Assembly (NCBI GenBank): GCA_017860275.1
Contig: JAFNAQ010000009.1
Span: 116,826 to 180,825 of the forward strand
Length of the DNA stretch: 64,000 bases
Source: Bacteroidota bacterium
Lineage (GTDB): Bacteria; Bacteroidota; Bacteroidia; Bacteroidales; P3
Direction: 5' to 3'
Positions 44,936 to 53,987 of the stretch are shown here, one piece after another. Positions within the stretch are counted from its first letter, which is position 1, and each line of letters starts with the position of its first letter. The notes under the pieces were generated by a model. That model saw only the letters and a list, made by a program, of their open reading frames with translations. It was not told the DNA's origin and did no database searches. The translations under genes were made by a program, and so were the position numbers.

Positions 44936-45729
44936 TATGCAACACTTAGATTATAACCGAATAACATCAACAAAATAATAGCAACACCCACAATTATTCT
45001 GTAATAACCAAATGATTTAAACCCATATTTTGTAAGGACTGAAATAAAGAATTTTATAGCAATTATTGCAACAATAAAAGCAATTACATTACCAATAATA
45101 AGAGTTTCTAAATTAGATTTAAGCATTTCCACGCCACCATCCTCTAAAAGAACTTTTAAAAGTTTATATCCAGTTGCTGCAAGCATGGTTGGAACAGCTA
45201 AAAAGAATGAAAATTCAGCCGCTGTTTTCCTTGATAAGTTATTGTACATACCCCCAACAATTGTTGCCATTGAACGAGATACACCTGGTATCATTGCTAT
45301 ACATTGAAATAATCCAATATAAAATCCTTTCTTATATGTTATTGTTTGGTCATCTTGGGGCTTGTTGAACCATTTATCAACAAACAGCATAAAAACTCCA
45401 CCAATTATTAACATTATAGCAACAACCCAAACATTTTCTAATAATGAGTCAATAAAATCTCCAGCAAGCAAACCTACAACGGCAGCAGGAAGAAAAGCAA
45501 CTAATAGCTTATAATAAAAATTCATTGATTGAAGAAAACGCTTCCAGTATAAAATCAACACAGACAAAATAGCTCCAAACTGAATGCAAATAGTGAAAAA
45601 CTTAACAAAATCAGTACTTTGTACTCCTAAAATCCCTTGAGCTATTATCATATGCCCCGTGGAAGAAACAGGCAAAAACTCCGTTAAGCCCTCTACAATG
45701 GCTATAATTATTGTTTCAAATAAAGTCAT
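44935..45729 (-). CDS. uppP: Undecaprenyl-diphosphatase
   Basis: Integral inner-membrane phosphatase that recycles undecaprenyl pyrophosphate for peptidoglycan and polysaccharide export. The 264-residue protein has both signature regions: EGLTEFLPVSSTGHMIIAQG and GVSRSMATIVGGM, with the serine, histidine and arginine of the active site. About 7-8 hydrophobic helices are visible. It belongs to the block ftsX-DUF3098-uppP-truB conserved in Bacteroidota. Confidence 0.96.
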   Translation of the reverse strand: MTLFETIIIAIVEGLTEFLPVSSTGHMIIAQGILGVQSTDFVKFFTICIQFGAILSVLILYWKRFLQSMNFYYKLLVAFLPAAVVGLLAGDFIDSLLENVWVVAIMLIIGGVFMLFVDKWFNKPQDDQTITYKKGFYIGLFQCIAMIPGVSRSMATIVGGMYNNLSRKTAAEFSFFLAVPTMLAATGYKLLKVLLEDGGVEMLKSNLETLIIGNVIAFIVAIIAIKFFISVLTKYGFKSFGYYRIIVGVAIILLMLFGYNLSVA

Positions 45730-45753
45730 AAAAATTATCCTTTAGATATAAAA

Positions 45754-46059
45754 TTATTTTATATCTGTTTGTTCTTTCGATTGCTTAGGCTTCTTTAAGA
45801 TAGCATATACTTCAATAACTAAGCCTAAAACCATTAAGATAGGAGCTACAACTAAACGTTGTGCATCAAATAAACTATAATTAAAAGTATCTGGACTATC
45901 TGCACCGCCACCGATCAATAAGATATATCCTAAACCTAGAAGAATTAAACCGATAATCATCCAGATATAATTTACTTTTTCAAATGCAAAACCAAAATTT
46001 GATTTGGTTTCTGTTGTCTTTTTTACAAAAGAATTACTTGTGTTTGTTTTAACAGCCAT
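45754..46059 (-). CDS. DUF3098 family membrane protein
   Basis: A 101-residue protein with two membrane helices (IWMIIGLILLGLGYILLIGG and VAPILMVLGLVIEVYAILKK) separated by GADSPDTFNYSLFDAQRLV, which is diagnostic for DUF3098. It lies between ftsX and uppP, its conserved position in Bacteroidota, which suggests a role in division or envelope growth. No activity is known. Confidence 0.88.
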   Translation of the reverse strand: MAVKTNTSNSFVKKTTETKSNFGFAFEKVNYIWMIIGLILLGLGYILLIGGGADSPDTFNYSLFDAQRLVVAPILMVLGLVIEVYAILKKPKQSKEQTDIK

Positions 46060-46073
46060 ATTTTAATATTTTT

Positions 46074-46955
46074 CTATTTATATAATTTTTCTGCTCTTAA
46101 ATGCATAAATCTATACACAGAGAACAATGTAAAAGTAAAAGATAGTACAATTCCAAAGACTAAAACACCTATTCCAATTATTCCATAGATTGGATAAAAC
46201 TCAGGCGAAATAAGTCCATTAAACGAAGATGAAACCCAAAATATTATACCAAGAATAAGCACATCTGCTATTAGACCTCCGAAGAGTCCAAAAAAGAATC
46301 CTTTTAATAAGAAAGGCTTTCTGATAAAAGATGGTTTTGCTCCAACCAACTCCATTGAACGAATCAAAAATCTCTTTGAATATATAGTTAATCTTATGGT
46401 ATGGTTTATTAGTGTAACTGATATAATAAGTAAGCATATAATAAAAGCAAGAGCAAATGCAGAAACATTATATATAACGGAATTAATATCCTTAATTAGG
46501 TCGTGACGATAATCTACATTATCAACAATATCCTTTGCCTCTACTGACGTAATGAACTTCCTAATACTAGACATATTTAGAGCCTCTGCTTTTAGATTAA
46601 CAACTATAGAAGCAGGGTAAGGATTAATTGAATCTAAAACAGCCAAATGATCCTCTCCCATAACCTTATTCATCATTTGAGCTGCAGCACTTGGTGAAAT
46701 ATATTCTGTTGATTTTACATTTGGATTTTTTGAAATATCAGTTTTTAATGCCATTGCATCCGATTCTGAAGAATCTTGAACGAGATAAACCGTAAATGAA
46801 ACATTTTCTTTTAAATTATTCGATGCCACAAAAGCATGAAAGATAAACAATGAAACAAAACCCAACATAAACAGCACCAAAGAGATACTTAAAACAGTGG
46901 AGACATTAGCGCTCCAAAGACTTACTGGATTAAAAATTTTTTGCTTTTTCACCAT
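46074..46955 (-). CDS. ftsX: Cell division protein FtsX
   Basis: Permease partner of FtsE that activates cell-wall hydrolases at the septum. Read from the ATG at 46955 it is 293 residues: an N-terminal cytoplasmic part (NPVSLWSANVSTVLSISLVL begins the first membrane helix), an extracellular loop (about residues 50-170), then three helices around LIRSMELVGAKPSFIRKPFL, the FtsX signature. Eleven upstream codons in frame overlap the promoter and are not used. ftsE is not in this window. It heads the operon with DUF3098, uppP and truB. Confidence 0.93.
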   Translation of the reverse strand: MVKKQKIFNPVSLWSANVSTVLSISLVLFMLGFVSLFIFHAFVASNNLKENVSFTVYLVQDSSESDAMALKTDISKNPNVKSTEYISPSAAAQMMNKVMGEDHLAVLDSINPYPASIVVNLKAEALNMSSIRKFITSVEAKDIVDNVDYRHDLIKDINSVIYNVSAFALAFIICLLIISVTLINHTIRLTIYSKRFLIRSMELVGAKPSFIRKPFLLKGFFFGLFGGLIADVLILGIIFWVSSSFNGLISPEFYPIYGIIGIGVLVFGIVLSFTFTLFSVYRFMHLRAEKLYK

Positions 46956-46977
46956 ATTACAAAAAGTATATTGTTGG

Positions 46978-47006
46978 CAAAGGTACAAAGAATTTTTGTA
47001 GTTTTG
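46978..47006. promoter_or_regulatory. Closely spaced divergent promoters of ftsX and the aspartokinase gene
   Basis: TACCTTTG on the minus strand (46985-46978) serves ftsX and TAGTTTTG on the plus strand (46999-47006) serves the aspartokinase gene. The -7 elements are only 13 bases apart, so each promoter's upstream region overlaps the other. Confidence 0.6.
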
Positions 47007-47025
47007 CAGTTAAATAACAAATTGT

Positions 47026-48300
47026 ATGAACGAAATCTATATAGAAAAATTTGGAGGGGCATCAGTTAACAGTGCAGAGACTGTAAGAAATGTTGCTTCT
47101 ATAATTTTGACTCAAAATAATAAACGAATAATAGTGTTCTCCGCAATGGGGAAAACCACAAATGCCTTAGAATCTATTGTTAAGGATTTCTACAAGACAA
47201 AGAAAATTAAATCGTCACTAATTAAACAAATAGAAGACAACCACTTAGTAATTATCAAAGAACTATTTGGTGATGGTAGCAAGGAGATTGAATCTAAACT
47301 TAAAATAGTAATCAAGGAAATAGAGGAAACCCTAATTAAGTATAAGAATTCCACTATTAATCTACTTTATGATGCTATAGTAAGCTATGGAGAAATCATT
47401 TCTACTCTAATTATTTCAACATATTTCAAGTGTATAGGTATTGAACATATACTTATTGATGCAAGACAAGTAATAAAAACTGATAGTAATTTTAGAGGGG
47501 CAAATGTAGATTGGAGACTTACAAAGAAAACAATAAAAGAGCAAGTATCTCCTCTTTTTAAAGAAAATCAAATAATAATCACTCAAGGATATATTTCAAG
47601 CGACGCTAAAAATAATCCTACAACCTTGGGTAGAGAAGGGTCTGATTATTCTGCGGCTATCTTTGCCTATTTTTTAAAAGCAAAGAATGTAACTATATGG
47701 AAGGACGTCCCTGGATTATTAAATGCCGACCCAAAGATATTTAGTAAAACAGTGAAATTCGATAAAATTCCTTTTTCAGAAGCAATTGAGTTATCATACT
47801 ATGGCGCATCTATAATCCACCCAAAGACTCTAAAGCCATTAGAAAACAAATCAATACCCTTATTCGTTAAAAGCTTTATCGACCCCAAAGCTTCTGGTTC
47901 TGTAATATGCCATTGCAAGAGCACAACTCCTAACGCACCAAGCTATATATTCAAAGATAATCAAACATTACTAACCTTGTTTCCTAAAGATTTTTCTTTT
48001 ATTGTTGAAGAAAGAATCAGTGCAATATTCTCAATCTTTGCACAATATGGAATAAGGATTAATCTAATGCAAAATTCTGCCCTTAGTTTTTCTGTATGTT
48101 TTGATTTAATTGACCAAGAGTTATTATATGATTTAATAGATAAGCTTGCTCCTAACTATACAGTTAAATATAATGATGGGCTAAGGATGATTACTATTCG
48201 TCATTATAATGAAAAAGCTATTTCTAGTGTGATAAAAGATGAAGAAATAATCATTGAACAACGTTCTCGTGTAACGGCTCAATTCCTTGTAAAGAAATAA
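47026..48300 (+). CDS. lysC: Aspartate kinase
   Basis: First step of the lysine/threonine/methionine/DAP pathway. The 424-residue monofunctional protein has the N-terminal KFGGASVNSAETVRNVASII, TLGREGSDYSAAIFAYFLKA and VTIWKDVPGLLNADPKIF, followed by FSEAIELSYYGASIIHPKTL. The C-terminal regulatory ACT region (about residues 310-424) is present but diverged, for example LTLFPKDFSFIVEERISAIF. Whether it is inhibited by lysine or threonine cannot be told. It is not fused to homoserine dehydrogenase. Confidence 0.93.
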   Translation: MNEIYIEKFGGASVNSAETVRNVASIILTQNNKRIIVFSAMGKTTNALESIVKDFYKTKKIKSSLIKQIEDNHLVIIKELFGDGSKEIESKLKIVIKEIEETLIKYKNSTINLLYDAIVSYGEIISTLIISTYFKCIGIEHILIDARQVIKTDSNFRGANVDWRLTKKTIKEQVSPLFKENQIIITQGYISSDAKNNPTTLGREGSDYSAAIFAYFLKAKNVTIWKDVPGLLNADPKIFSKTVKFDKIPFSEAIELSYYGASIIHPKTLKPLENKSIPLFVKSFIDPKASGSVICHCKSTTPNAPSYIFKDNQTLLTLFPKDFSFIVEERISAIFSIFAQYGIRINLMQNSALSFSVCFDLIDQELLYDLIDKLAPNYTVKYNDGLRMITIRHYNEKAISSVIKDEEIIIEQRSRVTAQFLVKK

Positions 48301-48306
48301 TATATA

Positions 48307-48323
48307 TATGACAAAATGACATT
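48307..48323. promoter_or_regulatory. Candidate regulatory element upstream of htpG
   Basis: tatgacaaaatgacatt shares its left half and spacing with the perfect inverted repeat before dnaK (tatgacagattgtcata). Confidence 0.3.
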
Positions 48324-48398
48324 GTTTGAATTTTGGTATATCCTTTGATTATCCCTGAAAACGATAATTATTGATAAACAAAATAAAATTCAAACAAT

Positions 48399-50297
48399 AT
48401 GAAGGGAAACATTAATGTAAAAACGGAAAATATCTTTCCGATTATCAAGAAGTTTTTATACTCAGATCACGAAATCTTCTTAAGAGAGATTGTTTCAAAT
48501 GCTGTTGATGCAACTCAAAAACTTAAGACTCTATCTTCTTTAGGTCAATCGAAAGGAGAACTTGGAGGCTTAACAATTGATGTAATAATAGACAAAGATG
48601 CAAAGACTCTTACTGTTAAGGATAGAGGTATAGGTATGAGTGAAGAGGAGGTTGAAAAATATATAAACCAAATTGCCTTCTCTGGTGCAGAGGAATTCGT
48701 AGAAAAATTTAAAGGGAAATCTGAATTAGAAACCAACCAACTTATTGGACATTTCGGTCTTGGGTTCTATTCCTCATTTATGGTATCTAAGGAAGTTGAG
48801 TTTAAGACTAAGTCTCATACAGATGCGCCTGCTGTTCGTTGGTGGTGCGATGGAAACACAGAATATACAATTGACCCAACAGAAAAGACCGATAGAGGAA
48901 CAGAGATAATCATGCATCTTTCAGACGATAGTCTAGAATTTTTGGAAGAAAACAAAATCCTTGAACTATTAAAAAAATACTGTAAGTTTATGCCTATCCC
49001 TATTCGTTTTGGAGAAGAGACCTTTTGGGAAGATTCTGAAACAGAAAAGGACAAGGATGGAAATCCTAAGCGTGAACAAAAGACACGTCAAAGAATAATC
49101 AACAATACAGAACCTCTTTGGAAGAGAAAGCCTGCTGAACTTACAGATGAGGATTACCTAAACTTCTACCGTGAGCTTTATCCAATGAATTTCGAAGAAC
49201 CTCTTTTCCATATTCATCTAAATGTAGACTACCCTTTTAACCTTACAGGAATACTTTATTTTCCTAAGGTTAAGAAGAATATTGATCCAAACAGAGACAA
49301 AATACAATTGTACTGCAACCAAGTATTCGTAACTGATAGCGTTGAGGGTGTTGTTCCTGACTATATGATGTTGCTTCGTGGTGTGTTAGACTCACCAGAT
49401 ATTCCTTTAAATGTATCTCGTTCTTATCTTCAATCCGATGCAAATGTAAAGAAGATTTCTTCTCATATCACAAAGAAGGTTGCCGATAAACTAGATGAAT
49501 TATATAAGAATAAGCGTGAAGATTATGAAAAGAAATGGGATGACCTAAAAGTATTCATTGAATATGGAATGCTTTCCGATGAGAAATTCTACGAAAAGGC
49601 AGAGAAGATATTCTTATTTAAAAATATAAATAACGAGATGTTCTCTATTGAGGATTACAGAAATAAGATAGAGCCTCTTCAAACTGATAAGGATAAGAAA
49701 GTTGTTTACCTTTACTCAAATGATGTAGATGGTCAATATGCATATATTCAATCTGCAAAGGACAAGGGTTACGATGTTCTTCTAATGGATGGAATCTTAG
49801 ATAATCACTTCGTGAATCAATTAGAACAAAAGCTTAAAGATTGCAGATTTGCAAGAATTGATTCTGACGTAATTGACAAACTTATTCCTAAAGACGAGGT
49901 AATCCCTTCAAAACTTTCAGAAAAAGAAATAGAAAGTCTTAAAAGCTTAGTTGAAGGACAGGTTGACAAAGTTAAATTCACAGTACAGATGGAGTCTCTT
50001 TCCGAAAGTGAAGCACCTCTAACTATTACTCAAAACGAGTTTATGCGTCGTATGAAAGAGATGAGTGAAATGGGAGGCGGAGGAATGATGTCCTTCTACG
50101 GAGATATGCCAGAGAGCTATAACCTAGTAGTAAACACCAACCACCCAATAATGTCGGAAGTCTTAAACAACACAGACACAGACAAACAAACTCAAATAAT
50201 TTCTCAACTAAAAGACCTAGCCCTATTAAGCCAAGGACTTTTAAAAGGAGAAGCCCTAAACAGCTTTATCCAACGCTCAATAGGAATAATAAAATAA
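48399..50297 (+). CDS. htpG: Molecular chaperone HtpG (Hsp90)
   Basis: A 632-residue ATP-dependent chaperone. The ATP site shows EIFLREIVSNAVDATQKL, DRGIGMSEEEVEKYINQIAF (with the conserved aspartate in DxGxGM) and GHFGLGFYSSFMVS. The middle domain carries LYCNQVFVTDSVEGVVPDYM and LNVSRSYLQSDANVKK, with the conserved RSYLQ. The C-terminal domain is present and ends in SFIQRSIGIIK, with no MEEVD tail. A terminator follows. Confidence 0.97.
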   Translation: MKGNINVKTENIFPIIKKFLYSDHEIFLREIVSNAVDATQKLKTLSSLGQSKGELGGLTIDVIIDKDAKTLTVKDRGIGMSEEEVEKYINQIAFSGAEEFVEKFKGKSELETNQLIGHFGLGFYSSFMVSKEVEFKTKSHTDAPAVRWWCDGNTEYTIDPTEKTDRGTEIIMHLSDDSLEFLEENKILELLKKYCKFMPIPIRFGEETFWEDSETEKDKDGNPKREQKTRQRIINNTEPLWKRKPAELTDEDYLNFYRELYPMNFEEPLFHIHLNVDYPFNLTGILYFPKVKKNIDPNRDKIQLYCNQVFVTDSVEGVVPDYMMLLRGVLDSPDIPLNVSRSYLQSDANVKKISSHITKKVADKLDELYKNKREDYEKKWDDLKVFIEYGMLSDEKFYEKAEKIFLFKNINNEMFSIEDYRNKIEPLQTDKDKKVVYLYSNDVDGQYAYIQSAKDKGYDVLLMDGILDNHFVNQLEQKLKDCRFARIDSDVIDKLIPKDEVIPSKLSEKEIESLKSLVEGQVDKVKFTVQMESLSESEAPLTITQNEFMRRMKEMSEMGGGGMMSFYGDMPESYNLVVNTNHPIMSEVLNNTDTDKQTQIISQLKDLALLSQGLLKGEALNSFIQRSIGIIK

Positions 50298-50318
50298 TAC
50301 TATTAGAAATAAACCAAT

Positions 50319-50350
50319 AAAAAGAGAAGTGGCATGCCACTTCTCTTTTT
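50319..50350. terminator. Terminator between convergent htpG and T9SS cargo genes
   Basis: A perfect 32-base palindrome (arms of 16) with A-rich and T-rich ends, usable on both strands. Confidence 0.9.
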
Positions 50351-51736
50351 TTATTCCACAATAAACTTCTTATCAATAATTCCACGTTCAGTATATAACT
50401 TCGCTATATACATCCCCTTTCGAAAAGAAGAAATATCAATAGTCTTTACCTTATCCTTAACATCAATCCTATAAACTCTTTCTCCCATAATATTGAAAAC
50501 ATCAATATTATTAATCATAGAAGAGCAATTAAAACTAATATTATCCTTAGCAGGATTAGGATACGCAATACAACTAGAATTTATAGCGATTGAGAAATCT
50601 GAGACTATATAATTTAGATCTCTTGGTAAAAATTTAATTATCGCTCCTTGATTCCCTGAACTCGAAAAAGCAGTATAATCAATTATCAAACCGCCATCCT
50701 CTGTTGGAATAGCATTTTCAAGATAATTATCAGCATTTGCCTTGAAAACCTTAAATTTATAATTATAATTCAAATTACCATTTACTCCAAAATTTAATAT
50801 CCCAATAGTCGCTCGATAGCTATTATCAAACATATCTCCAATTGTACGATAAACTAAAAAAATTGAATCTGGATTAATAAATTTAATATGTTCGTACCAT
50901 TTGATAGTAGGTTTACCATTAGAGAGAGTTGTATCGGAAACAAATTGATATGTCTTTAATTCCTTTGAATTAATATTCCATACATTAATTTTCGCATAAC
51001 CACTAGAATCATAGGCTCCAACTAAAATTGAATCATTAATTGGTACTGCTACTGCAAATGTTTCATTGAGAGTGTCAACTAATTGCAATGTAGTTTTATT
51101 AACCAAGTAAATTAGATGATTTTTATCAAAGCAACGAGAAAAAATAAAATAATTTCCCATCTCTAATAAATATTGATTTCCGCAATACGCATTATTAATA
51201 ATGCTAGATTGTTTTATATTTCCAAGAGTATCTAATATTAATATTTTGGGATTTTTTGTATGATATTTTCCTTCATCTTCTTCATTAATTAATAATGCAA
51301 ATTCATGATTCTTTGTAAAAATATCTTTACTCCAATAAATGAGTTTATTGTTATAAATTTTCTTTAAGGAATATTCCTTGGTTGATAATTTATAAGTTTC
51401 TAAATCCAACACAGAATCATAACCACCTCCTATTTTAGAATGTAAAGAATATAACTTATTATTATATTTATCACGAAAATACATATTAGCTACTGTTGTA
51501 TCTATCTTTATTGTATAATAATTATTCAAATCCTTATCATGAGATAAGAGTACATCATCATTTAATAAAGCCCAATAACCACTATCATTATCACAATTAT
51601 TAAAACCAGAAACAAATCCATCGGTTTCTTTTATTAGAATATTTGTGTCACTATAAATAGTATTTAGAAATTGGGCATTTAATTGATTAGTTATTACAAC
51701 TAATAATAAAGATAGGATGATTTTAATTTTCTTCAT
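50351..51736 (-). CDS. T9SS cargo protein of unknown function
   Basis: A 461-residue protein read from the ATG at 51736 (MKKIKIILSLLLVV), signal peptide ending QLNAQ. The last 70 residues are a type A sorting domain (SSCIAYPNPAKDNISFNCSS, INNIDVFNIMGERVYRIDVK, GMYIAKLYTERGIIDKKFIV). Residues 40-380 are repeated strand pairs (for example GYWALLNDDVLLSHDKDLNN), suggesting a beta-propeller. The family is not recognised. It has its own promoter and the terminator shared with htpG. Confidence 0.82.
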   Translation of the reverse strand: MKKIKIILSLLLVVITNQLNAQFLNTIYSDTNILIKETDGFVSGFNNCDNDSGYWALLNDDVLLSHDKDLNNYYTIKIDTTVANMYFRDKYNNKLYSLHSKIGGGYDSVLDLETYKLSTKEYSLKKIYNNKLIYWSKDIFTKNHEFALLINEEDEGKYHTKNPKILILDTLGNIKQSSIINNAYCGNQYLLEMGNYFIFSRCFDKNHLIYLVNKTTLQLVDTLNETFAVAVPINDSILVGAYDSSGYAKINVWNINSKELKTYQFVSDTTLSNGKPTIKWYEHIKFINPDSIFLVYRTIGDMFDNSYRATIGILNFGVNGNLNYNYKFKVFKANADNYLENAIPTEDGGLIIDYTAFSSSGNQGAIIKFLPRDLNYIVSDFSIAINSSCIAYPNPAKDNISFNCSSMINNIDVFNIMGERVYRIDVKDKVKTIDISSFRKGMYIAKLYTERGIIDKKFIVE

Positions 51737-51766
51737 TTGAATAATTTCTAAGTTAAGTTGATAATA

Positions 51767-51774
51767 CAAAAGTA
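51767..51774 (-). promoter_or_regulatory. -7 element of the 51736 cargo gene
   Basis: TACTTTTG on the minus strand, about 30 bases before the ATG; in-frame codons upstream of the ATG fall within it. Confidence 0.55.
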
Positions 51775-51823
51775 TATAAACTGTTTATTAATTACAAGTA
51801 ATATTTGTTTATTTTTATTGCAT

Positions 51824-51897
51824 GGACACGACAAGTCGTGTCCGCAGATAATTGTTATATGATGTATTATCAAATTGAAGACATGAAGTGTCATGTC
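51824..51897. repeat. Two small perfect hairpins (ggacacgac/gtcgtgtcc and gacatga/tcatgtc)
   Basis: ggacacgac-aa-gtcgtgtcc (51824-51843) and gacatga-N4-tcatgtc (51880-51897) stand 36 bases apart in the gap 51737-52185. They differ from the GGGC hairpins and resemble another REP-like family. Confidence 0.6.
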
Positions 51898-51974
51898 CCA
51901 ACGGATGGGGATTTTTATTTGATTTTAATCTCCTTAATCCTTATTTTGTTCTGGGAAATAGCTGATTTGTACTA

Positions 51975-52123
51975 TTAAATCGGCGATTTAATGTGCAAAT
52001 GATGCACATCATTTGATACAAAAGATGCACATGATGCACATCATTTACTATGAAAGATGTGCATCATTTTTATTTAAGGAATTTTATATTTTGTTGTTTT
52101 TGGGCAGACACATTGGTTTGCCC
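51975..52123. repeat. Composite intergenic repeat, copy B (GATGCACATC words plus GGGC hairpin)
   Basis: gatgcacatc at 52001 and 52033, a variant gatgcacatg at 52024, the complement gatgtgcatc at 52056, then hairpin gggcagac-N6-gtttgccc (52102-52123) followed by cTAC. The sequence before, between and after the words closely resembles copy A at 27.4 kb. No gene is visible in the gap 51737-52185. Confidence 0.8.
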
Positions 52124-52185
52124 CTACGTTGGATTTGTTTTACAAAGATAAGCAAATTATCTTGAATATTGGTCGTAATATCCTT

Positions 52186-53817
52186 TTAATTCACAATAAG
52201 TTTTTCTGTCTTTTGAATTTTTTCCCCAATGACTTTAATATAATATAATCCTGGGGTAAATTTAGATAAATCAAGTTTTGTTTCAATTGCTCCATTTGAT
52301 GGAGACACTTTCATTTTCTTAATTTCTCTAGCTTGCTCATCAATAACAATTATATTTACAGCCTCATTTACTCCATTCATCTTTATGGTTGTTTGTTTAT
52401 ACGCTGGATTTGGATATAATGATAATGAAACATCATAATCAATATCTTCTAAGCCTACTACAATTGTATCATAAGTTGAACCACAACCATTATACTTAGC
52501 TGTTAGTATTACTTTATATCTTCCTCCTTCTATATATAGATGAGATGGGTTAATGTTTGCCTCTATTGGATTTGTCTGGCTATTGTAATACAAAATATCA
52601 CTTCCATCACCGAAATCCCAAAAATATTCTATCAATGCAGTAGTATCTTGCACTGGAAAAGTAGTAGTATTAGTAAATTTCACTAATTCCTCTCCTTCTA
52701 TCTCTTGCGATGGAATAAACCCAACTTTTGGTTTTGTATTTAATGCTTTAACTTTTATATATGACACATAACCTGGCGTGGTAGAACCACTAGTCATTTG
52801 AGAGGTTAATCTCACAAAATAATTGTCTCCATAATTAGCAAGAGTGTTATTCTTTACTAAAAAAGTATTCTTTGCTGGAACGACTCCAACAATATGACTT
52901 TCTGCCAAAGGCGTGCCTGTTGCAATGGTGCTAAGTTGAGACAGTGGTAAATCATTCGGGTTAGCAAACCATTCATATTTTGCAAATCCAGAAGGAGCAA
53001 TAAGTTTTGCTACTGTATCTGCATTATAACATGAAGTTACAATGCATTCAGATGGAGCTACCTTTCCTACAAAATAACCATATGACCAGTGCCCTCCAAG
53101 TGTACACCCTGCAACTGTAACCTTCATTCTTATTCTTTTGGAACGAAAATCAGATAAATTCATTCCTATTTGTTTCCAGTTCTGCCAAATCCCACCTGAA
53201 AATAGACTCCAACCATCAGGGGCTGGTGTTTTACCAAGTACTTCGAAATATGTTGTTGGGTCTAATCTGCCTATTTCATTATCATTTTGATCTAATTCTA
53301 TTATTTCTATCTGAAATAATGGATTTTCATAACCAGTATGACCTGGCGCTTGAAGAACCATGGCATAATTAAATGTAACCATTGAGTTATTTTCGCTTAC
53401 TAACATATCATATGATAACATATTTGAATTAGAGCCACCTTTTTCAACGTTAATAGTCGTAGAACGATTAAATCCGAAGTAAGTAGGTATCTTAATTAAT
53501 TTTGTTGCCCCTACATTAACATCGTATTCATAATAATTTTTATTAATAATAAAACAAGTATCCCCTGCTGCTGGAGCAGGTTGATTGCCATTCCAAGTAC
53601 AAGAGGAAGGATTTGGATATAAAACCCAATTAGTAAATGAAATAGTAGTTGGGGTACTTATATTTTTTGACTGATAACCTTTCCAATATGTATAATCACC
53701 CATCGAAAAATTAAAATTTGTTCCATCTCCTATCTGAGAATAAGATTGTTCAAATCCTGCAAACATAAATAAAATTGCAAGGATTAAAGAATAATTCTTT
53801 GAATGAAAACTTTTCAT
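52186..53817 (-). CDS. PKD-domain T9SS cargo protein, paralogue 1
   Basis: A 543-residue secreted protein: signal peptide ending SYSQ, a large N-terminal domain (about 30-260) that opens with IGDGTNFNFSMGDYTYWKGY, a middle region with SCYNADTVAKLIAPSGFAKY, a PKD-like Ig domain (ALIEYFWDFGDGSD, about 390-470) and a type A sorting domain (SLSLYPNPAYKQTTIKM to TEKLIVN). The N-terminal part resembles a jelly-roll or carbohydrate-binding-like module, a guess from strand pattern. It is one of three adjacent close paralogues and the last in order of transcription. Confidence 0.85.
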   Translation of the reverse strand: MKSFHSKNYSLILAILFMFAGFEQSYSQIGDGTNFNFSMGDYTYWKGYQSKNISTPTTISFTNWVLYPNPSSCTWNGNQPAPAAGDTCFIINKNYYEYDVNVGATKLIKIPTYFGFNRSTTINVEKGGSNSNMLSYDMLVSENNSMVTFNYAMVLQAPGHTGYENPLFQIEIIELDQNDNEIGRLDPTTYFEVLGKTPAPDGWSLFSGGIWQNWKQIGMNLSDFRSKRIRMKVTVAGCTLGGHWSYGYFVGKVAPSECIVTSCYNADTVAKLIAPSGFAKYEWFANPNDLPLSQLSTIATGTPLAESHIVGVVPAKNTFLVKNNTLANYGDNYFVRLTSQMTSGSTTPGYVSYIKVKALNTKPKVGFIPSQEIEGEELVKFTNTTTFPVQDTTALIEYFWDFGDGSDILYYNSQTNPIEANINPSHLYIEGGRYKVILTAKYNGCGSTYDTIVVGLEDIDYDVSLSLYPNPAYKQTTIKMNGVNEAVNIIVIDEQAREIKKMKVSPSNGAIETKLDLSKFTPGLYYIKVIGEKIQKTEKLIVN

Positions 53818-53934
53818 ACTAATATTTTTAGGTTAGTAAATTCTAAAATTAATATATTGGACTACTAATAAATAATTAAATTCTTAATAAGACTCATTTT
53901 ATAATAAAGATTTAATAAAAAAGATCGAAGGATA

Positions 53935-53969
53935 AAAAAAAGATTGGCTAGTAAAAGCCAATCTTTTTC
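53935..53969. terminator. Terminator after the second PKD paralogue
   Basis: agattggct (53941-53949) pairs with agccaatct (53956-53964), extended by A/T pairs into the A-run and T-run on either side. Confidence 0.8.
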
Positions 53970-53987
53970 TTTGAATACAGAAATAAA

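Noticed and set aside
51975..52123. CRISPR array
   Set aside because: The repeated words are only 10-14 bases, palindromic and irregularly spaced, some inverted, with no spacers of constant length and no cas genes nearby.
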